In this document: positions 1 to 8,335 of the stretch, piece after piece
How the letters are laid out: each line of letters opens with the position of its first letter
Numbering within the stretch: position 1 is the stretch's first letter
Source: a virus
Virus record (IMG/VR): IMGVR_UViG_3300034108_001200
Span: 1-21,455 of that record
Strand: one strand, 5' to 3'
Length of the DNA: 21,455 nucleotides
Translations under genes and position numbers: made by a program
The notes under the pieces: generated by a model
What the model was told of the DNA's origin: nothing
What the model saw: the letters and a program-made list of their open reading frames with translations, nothing else
Database searches by the model: none

Positions 1-1133
1 CAATTAAGATTATTTTAGACACCTTAAAAAAGGTTAAGGATGTACCAATTGAGGGGTCTCTCTTTGTTCAAGAAAAGGCAATGAAATTTTGTAAACAACA
101 AGAATTACAGAAAGCGATATCTAAAGCACAAAAAGTAATTGATGGTGGTGAGTTTGAAAATTATGACCAGCTAGAAGAATTAGTTCGTGAAGCTTTACAG
201 ATTGGAACTAGGGAAGATGGAATGTTAGACGTATTCTCCAATTTGGATGACGTATTGAATGAGGATTTTAGACACCCAATACCTATGGGAATTCCTGGTA
301 TTGATAGATTATTAAAGGGCGGATTGGCAAAAGGTGAGATAGGTGTTATATTAGCACCAACAGGTGTTGGTAAATCAACATTTTTAACTAAAATAGCTAA
401 TCATTCTTTTAATTTAGGATATAATGTTTTACAAATATTTTTTGAGGATAACCCAAAAATTATTCAAAGAAAACATATAACCTGTTGGACAAGAATACAT
501 CCTGATGATATGTCCAATAAAAAGGAAGAAGTTTTGGTTAAAGTTAGAGAAATTGAAGAGAAAATGGATAATAGATTAATATTGGAAAAATTACCTTCAG
601 ATACTATGACCATGAGTCAAATCAAAAATTTAATTAGAAAGAAAATGGCGGATGGTATTAGGGTTGATATGGTTCTTTTGGATTATATTGATTGTGTTGT
701 ACCTGAAAAAAATTTGGGTGATGAATGGAAGTCAGAAGGGTCTGTTATGAGAGGATTTGAAGCTATGTGTCACGAAATGAATTTGGTTGGATGGACGGCA
801 ACACAAGGTAATAGAAGTTCGATTTCAGCTGAAGTTGTAACTACTGACCAAATGGGTGGTTCTATTAAGAAAGCACAAGTTGGTCACGTTATTATATCTG
901 TTGCAAAATCATTACAACAAAAAGAAATGAAACTTGCAACAATAGCGATTACTAAATCCCGTATTGGTGATGATGGTGTTGTATTTGAGAATTGTAAATT
1001 CGACAATGGTATGTTAGATATCGATGTTGAAAGTTCTATGACATTCTTAGGACTTGAAGATAAAAAAGAAGAAGCAAACAAACAAAGAATAAAAGATTTG
1101 TTGCAAAAAAGAAAAGAAAGAGAATCAAATTAA
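1..1133 (+). CDS. Replicative DNA helicase, T4 gp41 / DnaB family (5' end outside window)
   Basis: This is the ring helicase that unwinds DNA at the phage replication fork; in T4 it works with the gp61 primase. The frame is open from base 3 with no stop, so the ATG at 81 is internal and the gene starts upstream; 376 residues are visible. Seen: a linker region ([12 protein letters not shown]), then a RecA-like core with Walker [10 protein letters not shown] (about bases 354-380), the acidic FFEDN segment, a Walker B-type MVLLDYID (about 667-690), and a later [11 protein letters not shown] segment of the kind that contacts nucleotide in SF4 helicases. The C-terminus is a lysine/arginine/glutamate-rich tail. 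The length fits the C-terminal three quarters of a gp41-like protein (T4 gp41 is about 475 residues). The stop lies 2 bases before nrdB. Family assignment is secure; exact gp41 orthology is inferred from the neighbours. Confidence 0.88.
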   Translation, partial: IKIILDTLKKVKDVPIEGSLFVQEKAMKFCKQQELQKAISKAQKVIDGGEFENYDQLEELVREALQIGTREDGMLDVFSNLDDVLNEDFRHPIPMGIPGIDRLLKGGLAKGEIGVILAPTGVGKSTFLTKIANHSFNLGYNVLQIFFEDNPKIIQRKHITCWTRIHPDDMSNKKEEVLVKVREIEEKMDNRLILEKLPSDTMTMSQIKNLIRKKMADGIRVDMVLLDYIDCVVPEKNLGDEWKSEGSVMRGFEAMCHEMNLVGWTATQGNRSSISAEVVTTDQMGGSIKKAQVGHVIISVAKSLQQKEMKLATIAITKSRIGDDGVVFENCKFDNGMLDIDVESSMTFLGLEDKKEEANKQRIKDLLQKRKERESN

Positions 1134-1135
1134 TT

Positions 1136-2083
1136 ATGGAAAAAATTTTAATAGAAAATCCTTCGAGATTTGTCATATTCCCTATTCAGTATGATGACAT
1201 ATGGGAGTTTTATAAGATGCACCAAGCAGCTTTTTGGACAGCGGAGGAGGTTGACTTAACAAATGATATAAGAGATTGGGAAAACCTATCAGATAATGAA
1301 AAATACTTTGTGAAAAATGTTTTATCATTTTTTGCGGCATCTGATGGTATTGTGAATGAAAATTTGGCGGAAAACTTCTACAGAGAAGTACAATATCCTG
1401 AAGCTAAGTTCTTTTATGGATTTCAACTTATGATGGAAAATATTCACTCTTTAATGTATTCATTATTGATTGATACATATGTTTCTAATCCAAAAGAAAA
1501 AGATGATTGTTTCAACGCTATTGATAGATTGCCAGCAATTCAAAAGAAAGCTAATTGGGCTTTAGATTGGATTAAAAAAGCGTCTTTTCAAGAGAGATTA
1601 GTGGCATTTGTTGCGGTTGAAGGTATTTTCTTTTCAGGTTCTTTCTGTTCAATATTTTGGTTAAAATCAAGAGGGATAATGCAGGGTTTATGTAATGCTA
1701 ATTCGTTAATTTTCAAAGACGAAAACTTACATTGTGATTTTGCAATTCATTTGTTAAATAACCACGTTGAAAATAAACCTAGTGAAAAGAAAATAAAAGA
1801 AATTTTATTGTCTGCACTTGAAATAGAAAAAGAATTCATTACAGAATCATTACCAGTATCGTTAATAGGTATGAATCAGAATTTAATGAAACAATATTTA
1901 GAATTTGTTGTAGATGGTTTATTGATTAAATTAGGATGTTCAAAACATTTTAATGTAGAACAACCATTTAAATTTATGGAACAGATTGCGGTTGAAACAA
2001 AAGGTAACTTTTTTGAATCAAGAACTATGGAGTATCAAAAAGCCAAACTAAACGAAAAATTGTCATTTACGGATGAATTTTAA
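1136..2083 (+). CDS. nrdB: Class I ribonucleotide reductase, small (R2, radical-generating) subunit
   Basis: NrdB houses the dinuclear metal site and tyrosyl radical that NrdA uses to turn ribonucleotides into deoxyribonucleotides. The 315 residues are full length for the shorter R2 proteins. Metal ligands are all visible by family position: D40 (AEEVD), E101 and H104 (ENIH), E162 ([10 protein letters not shown]), E196 and H199 (DENLH). The radical tyrosine is Y108 (ENIHSLMY), four residues after H104 as in eukaryotic-type R2. The C-terminus SFTDEF resembles the short tail that docks R2 on R1. The sequence style ([26 protein letters not shown]) is the eukaryote-like class Ia type common in large phages. 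The ATG starts 2 bases after the helicase stop and there is no clear Shine-Dalgarno. All catalytic residues are present, so it should be active. Confidence 0.95.
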   Translation: MEKILIENPSRFVIFPIQYDDIWEFYKMHQAAFWTAEEVDLTNDIRDWENLSDNEKYFVKNVLSFFAASDGIVNENLAENFYREVQYPEAKFFYGFQLMMENIHSLMYSLLIDTYVSNPKEKDDCFNAIDRLPAIQKKANWALDWIKKASFQERLVAFVAVEGIFFSGSFCSIFWLKSRGIMQGLCNANSLIFKDENLHCDFAIHLLNNHVENKPSEKKIKEILLSALEIEKEFITESLPVSLIGMNQNLMKQYLEFVVDGLLIKLGCSKHFNVEQPFKFMEQIAVETKGNFFESRTMEYQKAKLNEKLSFTDEF

Positions 2084-2094
2084 TATATAAGAAT

Positions 2095-4512
2095 ATGTCA
2101 CTAAAAATAAAAAAAAGAAGTGGGGATGAGGTATCATTTAACCCACAAAAAATATACCAAAGAATAAAAAGGTCTTGTAAAGGTCTTAATGTTAATTCAG
2201 ATGAAATTTTCATTAAAGTAATAACTTCAGTACCTGTTGAGGGTGAAATTACTACAAAAGAATTAGATAAATTAATTTATGAGATTTCGGCGGCATACAC
2301 TGGTAGTCACCATGATTATTCAAGATTGGCATCAAGTGTTGCAATATCATCATATCACAAAGAAACTAATCCAAGTTTCTCTGAAACAATCATATTGTTA
2401 CATTCTGAAGGTGTTATAAATGATGAATTGGTTAATATTATCAAATCATATGGTGAGAAAAATATAGATGATGTTATAAATCATGATAATGATTATAATT
2501 TTGATTATTTTGCTTGGCGTTCTTTAGTTGAGATGTACCTTTTAAAACTACCTAATGGTAGAGTAATTGAAAGACCTCAACATATGTACATGAGAGTTGC
2601 CTTATGGGTAACAAAATCATTTGATGAAGCGGTTGAATATTATAATTCATTGTCAAATCAATTAATATCTCCTGCAACACCAATTATGATAAATGCGGGT
2701 ACTAAGGTACCACAATTAGCTTCTTGTGTTTTACATTATAATGATTCGGATTCAAGAAATGGGTTACTAAATACTTTAAATGATATATCAACATATTCTT
2801 CTGATGCTGCGGGTATTGGTTTATGTATGTCAAATATTAGAAGTAAGGAAAGTAGAATTAAAACATCGGGAGGATTTGCCGGTGGTCTTTTAAGATATTT
2901 GAAGATTGTTAATGAATCGTTAAGATTTTTTAATCAACAAGGAAGAAGACCTGGAAGTGCGGCAATTTACATTGAACCTTGGCATAAAGATATTATTGAC
3001 CTGTTAGAAATTAAAAAGAATACTGGTGCAGAAGAACTAAGAGCACGTGATTTATTTACTGCGTTATGGATACCTGATAATTTCATGAATGCTGTTAGGA
3101 ATAATGATGATTGGTATCTTTTTTGTCCAAATGATATTATTAAATCTGGTATAAAACCATTACAAGAATGTTATGGTGAAGAATATGAAAAAAATTACAA
3201 TAAAGCGATTGAATTAGGTATTGGTAAAAAAGTTAAAGCTCAAGACATTTGGAGTAAAATTATTGAATCTCAAATTGAGACAGGTGTTCCATATTTGGCA
3301 GCTAAAGACCATGCTAATAGAAAAACAAATCACCAAAATATCGGTGTTATAAAACAATCTAATCTTTGTATTGAAATCTTTCAATATACAGATGAAACAA
3401 CAACTGCGATATGTACATTATCCTCAATGGTATTGAAGAATTTTATTCAAAATGGTGTATTTAATCACGAGTTATTATATAAAGAGGTTAGAAAAGTTGT
3501 TAGAGGTTTAAATAAAGTAATCGATATCAATAGTTATTCAACTGAGAAAGGTAGAAAAGGTGGGTTGGAACAAAGAGCAATTGCTATTGGAACTCAGGGT
3601 CTTGCAGATGTATTTTATTTGTTGGATTTAGTTTTCACATCTGATGAAGCTAAAAAATTAAATAAAGAAATTTTTGAAACCATCTATTTCGCAGCGATTT
3701 CTGAAAGTTGTTCACTTTGTAAATCTGAAGAATACAAACCATATAAATTCTTCAATGACTCACCTATGTCGGAAGGTGTATTTCAATTTGACATGTGGGG
3801 ACTTAAAGAGGAAGATTTATCAAGTATATGGGATTGGAAGTCTTTAAAAGAAGAAGTTAAGGATTATGGTGTTTGTAATTCTTTATTCACCGCACAAATG
3901 CCTGTTGCAAGTTCTGCTAAGATTACAGGGTCTTATGAAATGACAGAACCTGCTCATTCGGCGATTTTCAATAGAAGAGTTGTTGGAGGTGAGATTATGA
4001 TTGTAAATAAGTACTTAATTAACGATTTTGAAAAGATTGGTATTTGGTGTGAAGATTTGAAAAATGAAATTATTTTAAATGAAGGTTCTATTCAAAATAT
4101 AAATTTTAACAATTACTTAGATATTGAAGATAAACAATACAATAAAAAAGTTAAACGGACAGAACATTTAATTGAAAAATATAAGACCATTTGGGAGATA
4201 TCACAAAAAGAATTGATTAACATGGCGGCTGATAGAGCACCATTTATTGACCAATCACAATCAATGAACATTTATATGGGTAATCCAACTCTATCTAAGA
4301 TATCTTCAGCTCATTTTCACGGATGGGAAAAAGGTTTAAAAACATTGAGTTATTATGTGAGGACTAAAGCGATATCTACAGGTGCTAAACATTTGGCGGT
4401 TGATATTTCAAAAATAGAAAAACCAAAACCAACTCCTGAACCATCAAAACCAGATATTGTATTATCAAAACCAACCGATTCACCATTTGAATGTTTTGGT
4501 TGTTCATCATAA
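2095..4512 (+). CDS. nrdA: Class I ribonucleotide reductase, large (R1, catalytic) subunit
   Basis: NrdA binds ribonucleotide substrate and allosteric effectors and performs the reduction with NrdB. The 805 residues are complete. An N-terminal ATP-cone (about residues 3-90, starting KIKKRSGDEVSF) suggests dATP activity control. The catalytic barrel shows C211 (LASCVLH) and C440 (AICTLSS), the active-site redox pair; N423, C425 and E427 (SNLCIE), with C425 as the thiyl radical; and Y753-Y754 (LSYYVRT) of the radical-transfer path. The C-terminal tail, after a proline-rich linker (about 775-798), ends ECFGCSS; C800 and C803 form the shuttle pair that re-reduces the active site. It follows nrdB by 11 bases, the reverse of the usual A-then-B order. 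The reductant (thioredoxin or glutaredoxin) is not in the window. A strong terminator follows. Confidence 0.96.
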   Translation: MSLKIKKRSGDEVSFNPQKIYQRIKRSCKGLNVNSDEIFIKVITSVPVEGEITTKELDKLIYEISAAYTGSHHDYSRLASSVAISSYHKETNPSFSETIILLHSEGVINDELVNIIKSYGEKNIDDVINHDNDYNFDYFAWRSLVEMYLLKLPNGRVIERPQHMYMRVALWVTKSFDEAVEYYNSLSNQLISPATPIMINAGTKVPQLASCVLHYNDSDSRNGLLNTLNDISTYSSDAAGIGLCMSNIRSKESRIKTSGGFAGGLLRYLKIVNESLRFFNQQGRRPGSAAIYIEPWHKDIIDLLEIKKNTGAEELRARDLFTALWIPDNFMNAVRNNDDWYLFCPNDIIKSGIKPLQECYGEEYEKNYNKAIELGIGKKVKAQDIWSKIIESQIETGVPYLAAKDHANRKTNHQNIGVIKQSNLCIEIFQYTDETTTAICTLSSMVLKNFIQNGVFNHELLYKEVRKVVRGLNKVIDINSYSTEKGRKGGLEQRAIAIGTQGLADVFYLLDLVFTSDEAKKLNKEIFETIYFAAISESCSLCKSEEYKPYKFFNDSPMSEGVFQFDMWGLKEEDLSSIWDWKSLKEEVKDYGVCNSLFTAQMPVASSAKITGSYEMTEPAHSAIFNRRVVGGEIMIVNKYLINDFEKIGIWCEDLKNEIILNEGSIQNINFNNYLDIEDKQYNKKVKRTEHLIEKYKTIWEISQKELINMAADRAPFIDQSQSMNIYMGNPTLSKISSAHFHGWEKGLKTLSYYVRTKAISTGAKHLAVDISKIEKPKPTPEPSKPDIVLSKPTDSPFECFGCSS

Positions 4513-4522
4513 TCATAACATT

Positions 4523-4551
4523 AATCACGACAAATGTCGTGATTTTTTTTT
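4523..4551 (+). terminator. Intrinsic (Rho-independent) terminator after nrdA
   Basis: A perfect 9-bp stem, AATCACGAC (4523-4531) pairing with GTCGTGATT (4536-4544), with a 4-base AAAT loop, is followed by a run of T ending at 4551. It lies 10 bases after the nrdA stop and separates the replication/nucleotide genes from the accessory and baseplate genes. It is the cleanest terminator in the window. Confidence 0.9.
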
Positions 4552-4556
4552 ATCGA

Positions 4557-4563
4557 TATTTAT
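4557..4563 (+). promoter_or_regulatory. Candidate phage promoter element TATTTAT, upstream of the flavoprotein gene
   Basis: TATTTAT sits between the nrdA terminator and the next ATG, with exactly 5 bases between motif and ATG. The same heptamer is found in each of the other three sizeable gaps of the window (5946, 8313, 17388). A promoter is expected directly after a terminator. If this acts as a -10 type element, transcription would start at or next to the ATG, giving a leaderless or nearly leaderless mRNA. No matching -35 element is evident. AT-richness makes chance a real alternative for any single copy. Confidence 0.45.
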
Positions 4564-4568
4564 AATAT

Positions 4569-4625
4569 ATGAGTAACATAATACAAGAAGAAATACAAAG
4601 AATTCGTCAGATGATGTTATCTGAA
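4569..4625 (+). other. Possible capsid-targeting / prohead-protease-cleaved N-terminal peptide
   Basis: Codons 1-19 of the flavoprotein encode an amphipathic charged helix ending in L17-S18-E19. T4-type prohead proteases (gp21) cut after (L or I)-x-E; both I5-Q6-E7 and L17-S18-E19 fit, and cutting after E19 would release the peptide just ahead of the enzyme domain. In T4, short N-terminal peptides of this kind direct internal proteins into the prohead. The match is by pattern only; the protease gene is not in the window. Confidence 0.4.
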
Positions 4626-5351
4626 GAAATGGTTCAGACAGGTGCTTGGAAGAATCTTAAAGAAACATTAGACATTCTCAAACAAAAAGAAAATGTTTTG
4701 TTATTAAGTTGTTCCAATAGATATAATTGGGATGAAGAAAATATTGATACACCAAAGTCAAAGATTCTTGCAGTTTATTTGAAAGAAGAATTGGGGGATA
4801 AAGCTAAATTTATTGATGTTACAGAGTTAACAATACATCCTTGCGAAGGAAATGTGTCTAGAAAAGAAGGTAATAGTTGTGGAATTAAGAAAGCGTTATT
4901 AAAAGACGATAAAAAGAATCCATCAGGATATCATAGATGTTGGTGTAGTTTAAACAATAAAAATGATGAATTGTGGAAAATATCTAAGGAATTATTTGAA
5001 TCTGATGCTGTTGTGTTTTTCTCTTCTGTTAGATGGGGACAATCAAACATGTATTATCAAAATTTAATTGAGAGATTAACTTGGATTGAAAATAGACATA
5101 CAACTTTAGGTGAGAGTAATATTGTTGAAGGTATTGAAACTGGGTTTATTTGTGTAGGTCAGAATTGGAATGGTGAGAATGTGACCGAAACACAAAAAAA
5201 AGTACATAAATTTTTTGGTTTTAAACCAAATGATAAATTATATTGGAATTGGCAATACACAAAAAACGCTAATGACGAATCTAAAGAATCTTACAAAAAA
5301 GCGTTTCCGAAGTTTATAAAAGATACGAGATTAGACGAATACGAAGAATGA
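4569..5351 (+). CDS. Flavodoxin-fold flavoprotein, NAD(P)H-dependent FMN reductase-like, with possible capsid-targeting N-terminus
   Basis: The 260 residues have two parts. Residues 1-20 form a short charged helix (IIQEEIQRIRQMM) followed by LSEE, unlike the rest and resembling a phage capsid-targeting peptide. Residues about 41-240 look like a flavodoxin-like NAD(P)H:FMN oxidoreductase: a first strand and phosphate-binding loop VLLLSCSNR (43-51), then a SSVRWGQSNMYYQNLIERL segment (152-170) matching the flavin-contacting loop and helix of FMN reductase or iron-sulfur flavoprotein families. Cysteines C92, C104, C124 and C126 lie between these and could bind a metal cluster or form disulfides, but the spacing is not a classic ferredoxin motif. 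It is the first gene after the terminator and overlaps the next gene by ATGA. Substrate unknown; a redox role in the cell or in the injected contents is inference. Confidence 0.7.
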   Translation: MSNIIQEEIQRIRQMMLSEEMVQTGAWKNLKETLDILKQKENVLLLSCSNRYNWDEENIDTPKSKILAVYLKEELGDKAKFIDVTELTIHPCEGNVSRKEGNSCGIKKALLKDDKKNPSGYHRCWCSLNNKNDELWKISKELFESDAVVFFSSVRWGQSNMYYQNLIERLTWIENRHTTLGESNIVEGIETGFICVGQNWNGENVTETQKKVHKFFGFKPNDKLYWNWQYTKNANDESKESYKKAFPKFIKDTRLDEYEE

Positions 5352-5926
5352 TATTACAAACAGACTTAATACCACATGAAGAATTTCACAAAGGAATTTG
5401 GTTATCAAATGAACAAGTTCCTTGGTATTTTTTTGTGAAAAAAGAAAGGGATTTCGAATTACCAAATAATGAAGAATTCTATGAAACATTAGATGAAAAT
5501 TTACATCCTATTGTTAAAATGTTACATGAAAATGACATTATAACAACACCATCTTGTGCAGGACATTTCGAAAAAAAAAGTTATTATTCTGGTGTATATG
5601 ATTTATTAAATGATTTTAAAAAATCAATTAAAAATGAAGTTATTTTACATAATGATGAGAATGGTAAAAAATATAAATACAGGAATAAAAATTACGAATT
5701 ACCTTGGACTCGAAATGAGTTTTTAGATAGAATAATTGAATACCAAAAAAAAGGAGTTTTAGGAATCCAAGACAATGAAAAAAAAATATTTAATAATTTA
5801 AGACTAAATAATTTCAATAAAAAACATAATAACGGGGTAACTTTATTACTTATTAATTCAGAAACCCCTAAAGATTGTCATAATAATTGGAAATCAATAC
5901 ATAGACAATTAAATCGTATTGTTTAA
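5348..5926 (+). CDS. Unrecognised 192-residue protein with an SCAGH motif
   Basis: I do not recognise the function. The 192 residues are soluble and rich in Lys, Asn and Glu. The most distinctive part is LHPIVKMLHENDIITTPSCAG, ending TPSCAGHF (about residues 67-74). A Ser-Cys-x-Gly-His sequence after a helix with a strand-like ITT resembles a motif seen in assorted small phage proteins and, more distantly, the SCSGR of TYW3-type tRNA-modifying enzymes; this does not prove relation. The C-terminal half ends with a predicted strand GVTLLLINS and CHNNWKSIHRQL. No signal peptide or membrane segment is visible. Its ATG overlaps the stop of the flavoprotein gene (ATGA), implying coupled translation and perhaps a shared task. 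Confidence 0.75.
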   Translation: MILQTDLIPHEEFHKGIWLSNEQVPWYFFVKKERDFELPNNEEFYETLDENLHPIVKMLHENDIITTPSCAGHFEKKSYYSGVYDLLNDFKKSIKNEVILHNDENGKKYKYRNKNYELPWTRNEFLDRIIEYQKKGVLGIQDNEKKIFNNLRLNNFNKKHNNGVTLLLINSETPKDCHNNWKSIHRQLNRIV

Positions 5927-5945
5927 AAATAATTTCAGGTAAGTA

Positions 5946-5952
5946 TATTTAT
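5946..5952 (+). promoter_or_regulatory. Candidate phage promoter element TATTTAT, upstream of the gp25-like gene
   Basis: TATTTAT lies in the 31-base gap before the baseplate genes, again with exactly 5 bases between motif and ATG (ATG at 5958), the same spacing as at 4557-4563. The motif abuts an in-frame TTG (5952), which is therefore probably promoter sequence rather than the start codon. Confidence 0.42.
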
Positions 5953-5957
5953 TGAAT

Positions 5958-6416
5958 ATGGGACAAGGTACTACATATGGAATTAATTTTCCTTTTAGAG
6001 ATTCATATAATGGAAATTATTTTGATTTATCTGAGAATAATGATGACGAAGTAAGAAGTGCTTTAATTCATTTATTATTAACCAGAAAAGGTACAAGATA
6101 TTATTTACCTGATTTTGGAACAAGACTTTATGAATATATTTTTGAACCTATGGATGGTCCTACGTTTTCTGAGATTGAATCGGAAATAAGGGATTCTGTA
6201 AGTGAATACCTACCAAATTTAACAATAACTAGTATTTCAGTGACAGACGCATCAATGGGGGAGGAAGATAAAGGAACATATATCACTGAAAATGATGATA
6301 GAGTTTTTAGAGTACCAAATATTTCTGAAAAAGAACATACAGCAAAAGTAAGAATTGATTATATTATTACCGATAATACATTCAATGAGAGTGATTTTGT
6401 AATTATTAATATTTAA
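5958..6416 (+). CDS. 25: Baseplate wedge protein, GPW/gp25 family
   Basis: Gp25 (gpW in P2, TssE in type VI secretion) sits next to the baseplate hub and helps nucleate the sheath. The 152-residue product is close to the family length (T4 gp25 is 132). Seen: an N-terminal GINFPFR segment; a helix EVRSALIHLLLTRKGTR (31-47) followed by the signature YYLPDFGTRLYEYIFEP (48-64), matching the family pattern of a Gly-x-Arg then Pro-x-Phe-Gly; and a C-terminal strand AKVRIDYII. An in-frame TTG at 5952 would add two residues, but ATG 5958 (MGQGTTYG) is preferred. The gene ends TAATAG (tandem stops) and the gp6-like gene begins 5 bases later, the W-then-J order typical of contractile tails. Confidence 0.9.
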   Translation: MGQGTTYGINFPFRDSYNGNYFDLSENNDDEVRSALIHLLLTRKGTRYYLPDFGTRLYEYIFEPMDGPTFSEIESEIRDSVSEYLPNLTITSISVTDASMGEEDKGTYITENDDRVFRVPNISEKEHTAKVRIDYIITDNTFNESDFVIINI

Positions 6417-6421
6417 TAGTA

Positions 6422-8260
6422 ATGGCGAATAAAAAAATATCATATACAACCCGAGATTTCCAACAAATTAGGACTGAGTTAATTAATTTTACTCGAACAT
6501 ACTATCCTGATTTAGTTCAAAACTTTAATGACGCATCCGTATTCTCAGCATTAATTGATTTAAATGCTGCGGTTACTGATAATTTACAATTCAATATAGA
6601 TAGAAGTATTCAGGAAACTGTACTACAATATGCACAACAAAGGTCTTCAATTTATAACATAGCAAGAACCTATGGATTAAAAGTGCCGGGACAGAGACCA
6701 TCAGTATCTTTGGTTGATTTTTCTATTACAGTACCAGCTTTTGGAGATAAAGAAGATTTAAGATATTGTGGTATTTTAAGAAGAGGTTCACAAGTTAATG
6801 GTGCTGGTCAAGTTTTTGAAACTGTTTATGATATTGATTTTGCTTCAGCAATAAACGCTGAGGGTTTTCCGAACAGATTAAAAATACCTAACTTCGATGC
6901 AAATAATAATTTATTAAATTATACAATTGTTAAAAGAGAAACAGTTGTAAATGGTATTACAAAGGTTTTTAAGAAGGTTATAACCGCAAATGATGTTAGA
7001 CCCTTCTATGAATTATTCTTACCTGAAAAGAATGTTTTAGGGGTAACCAGTGTGTTATTGAAAGATGGTACACAATACGCAAACATACCATCGGTACAAG
7101 AATTTTTGGGGCCTGATAACAGATGGTATGAGGTAAAGGCGTTAATTGACGATAGAGTTTTTGTTGAAGACCCAACAAAGGTTTCTGACCAACCTGGTAT
7201 TAAAGTTGGAAAATATCTATTAGTTAATACTAAATTCATAACGGAATATACACCTGAAGGTTTCCTAAAAATGACTTTTGGAGGTGGGACACAATCTGCT
7301 GACGAACAATTAAGGGAGTTTGCGAGAAATGGATTTAAATTAGATTTATACAAATATTCAAATAATTTAGCGTTAGGTAGCACATTGAAAGCGAATACTA
7401 CTTTATTTGTTCAATATAGAATTGGTGGTGGTACATCAAGTAACTTGGGTGTAGGTGTTATAACACAGATTGGTACGGTATCATTTACAGTTAACGGACC
7501 TTCTGACACTACAAATACAAGTGTGGTTAATTCATTGAGATGTAACAACGTAACAGCGGCAATTGGAGGTGCAAATAATCCAACAACGGAAGAAGTTAGG
7601 AGTTTTGTATCATTTAACTTTGCGGCACAAAATAGAGCGGTGACGGTTAGTGATTATGAATCAATAATTAGAACAATGCCATCACAGTATGGTGCACCTG
7701 CTAAAGTGTCTATTTTAGAAGAGAATAACAAAATAAAAATAAAGATGTTAGCTTATGATGATACTGGTAGTTTAACAGAAATCGTTTCTAACACTTTGAA
7801 AAATAATGTTGCGAATTATCTATCAAATTATCGAATGATTAATGACTATATCTCGATTGAAAGTGCTAACGTTATTGATTTAGGTTTCAATATTGATGTT
7901 GTTTTGGATAATTCACAAAACCAAGGTGCGGTAATTTCACAAATAATTGATATAACATCAGATTTTATGGACCCTGCGAATAGAGAAATGGGTGAAAATG
8001 TTAATATATCTGAGTTAAGAAGATTAATCCAAAGTGAAAATGGTGTAGTGTCATTATCTGATATTCAAGTGTTTAACAAAGTTGGAGGACAATACTCTTC
8101 TTCACAAACTTCTCAAAGATATTTGGATTCAACAACAAAACAAATCGAATTAATTGATGATACAATTTTTGCGGAGCCAAGTCAAACATATCAAGTAAGA
8201 TTTCCAAGTAAGGATATCAATGTCCGAGTTAAAAATATCAAGACAGTTAATTTCTCTTGA
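6422..8260 (+). CDS. 6: Baseplate wedge protein, T4 gp6 / P2 gpJ-like
   Basis: Gp6 forms the inner baseplate ring with gp7 and gp25. The 612 residues are near T4 gp6 (660). Seen: an N-terminal region typical of the family, YTTRDFQQIRTELINFTRTY then a helical stretch DLNAAVTDNLQFNIDRSIQE followed by RSSIYNIARTYGLKVPGQRPS; a beta-rich middle; and a C-terminal baseplate-J-like portion with FAAQNRAVTVSDYESIIRT (about 402-420), a repeated strand-helix unit, and NISELRRLIQSENGVVSLSDIQVF near the end. The position immediately after gp25 supports the call. It is followed by a 75-base gap with a possible hairpin, so it may end a unit. Confidence 0.88.
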   Translation: MANKKISYTTRDFQQIRTELINFTRTYYPDLVQNFNDASVFSALIDLNAAVTDNLQFNIDRSIQETVLQYAQQRSSIYNIARTYGLKVPGQRPSVSLVDFSITVPAFGDKEDLRYCGILRRGSQVNGAGQVFETVYDIDFASAINAEGFPNRLKIPNFDANNNLLNYTIVKRETVVNGITKVFKKVITANDVRPFYELFLPEKNVLGVTSVLLKDGTQYANIPSVQEFLGPDNRWYEVKALIDDRVFVEDPTKVSDQPGIKVGKYLLVNTKFITEYTPEGFLKMTFGGGTQSADEQLREFARNGFKLDLYKYSNNLALGSTLKANTTLFVQYRIGGGTSSNLGVGVITQIGTVSFTVNGPSDTTNTSVVNSLRCNNVTAAIGGANNPTTEEVRSFVSFNFAAQNRAVTVSDYESIIRTMPSQYGAPAKVSILEENNKIKIKMLAYDDTGSLTEIVSNTLKNNVANYLSNYRMINDYISIESANVIDLGFNIDVVLDNSQNQGAVISQIIDITSDFMDPANREMGENVNISELRRLIQSENGVVSLSDIQVFNKVGGQYSSSQTSQRYLDSTTKQIELIDDTIFAEPSQTYQVRFPSKDINVRVKNIKTVNFS

Positions 8261-8276
8261 TAATTTATTTTATCAA
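8257..8276 (+). terminator. Weak inverted repeat after the gp6-like gene, possible terminator
   Basis: TTGATAA (8257-8263) pairs perfectly with TTATCAA (8270-8276) across a 6-base loop, starting in the last codons of the gp6-like gene. The stem is 7 bp with only one G-C pair and is not followed immediately by T on the + strand; a T-run occurs about 13 bases later (8289-8295). On the - strand the stem is followed by a T-run, but no - strand gene ends here. It may act as a weak terminator or processing site, or be chance in AT-rich sequence. Confidence 0.25.
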
Positions 8277-8312
8277 AAAATGTTATATCTTTTTTGAAAA
8301 TAGACAATAAAC

Positions 8313-8319
8313 TATTTAT
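8313..8319 (+). promoter_or_regulatory. Candidate phage promoter element TATTTAT, upstream of the 1733-residue gene
   Basis: TATTTAT in the 75-base gap before the largest gene of the window, 16 bases before its ATG, leaving room for a short leader with an AAAAGG ribosome-binding site. Same heptamer as in the three other sizeable gaps. Confidence 0.42.
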
Positions 8320-8322
8320 CTT

Positions 8323-8328
8323 AAAAGG
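8323..8328 (+). promoter_or_regulatory. Shine-Dalgarno-like site AAAAGG for the 1733-residue gene
   Basis: AAAAGG ends 7 bases before the ATG at 8336. It is the only good Shine-Dalgarno-like sequence I see ahead of any start in this window, so this gene may have its own strong translation initiation, which supports the ATG at 8336 as the start. Confidence 0.4.
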
Positions 8329-8335
8329 TTAATTA

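Noticed and set aside
81-83. ATG at 81 as the start of the helicase gene
   Set aside because: The frame is open back to base 3 and the upstream codons encode the expected linker sequence of a gp41-like helicase, so the true start is outside the window.
4523-4551. tRNA or small RNA in the gap after nrdA
   Set aside because: The gap is only 56 bases and is fully explained by a terminator hairpin and the following promoter-like motif; no tRNA-like cloverleaf is seen anywhere in the window.
5952-5954. TTG as the start of the gp25-like gene
   Set aside because: An ATG lies two codons downstream (5958) and the TTG overlaps the TATTTAT motif.
7006-7383. 125-residue open frame on the - strand inside the gp6-like gene
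   Set aside because: It lies wholly within a strongly supported + strand gene and its product has no recognisable features; it is a shadow frame.
8257-8276. Inverted repeat as a strong terminator of the gp6-like gene
   Set aside because: The stem is short with a single G-C pair and no immediate T-run on the + strand, so I list it only as a weak candidate.
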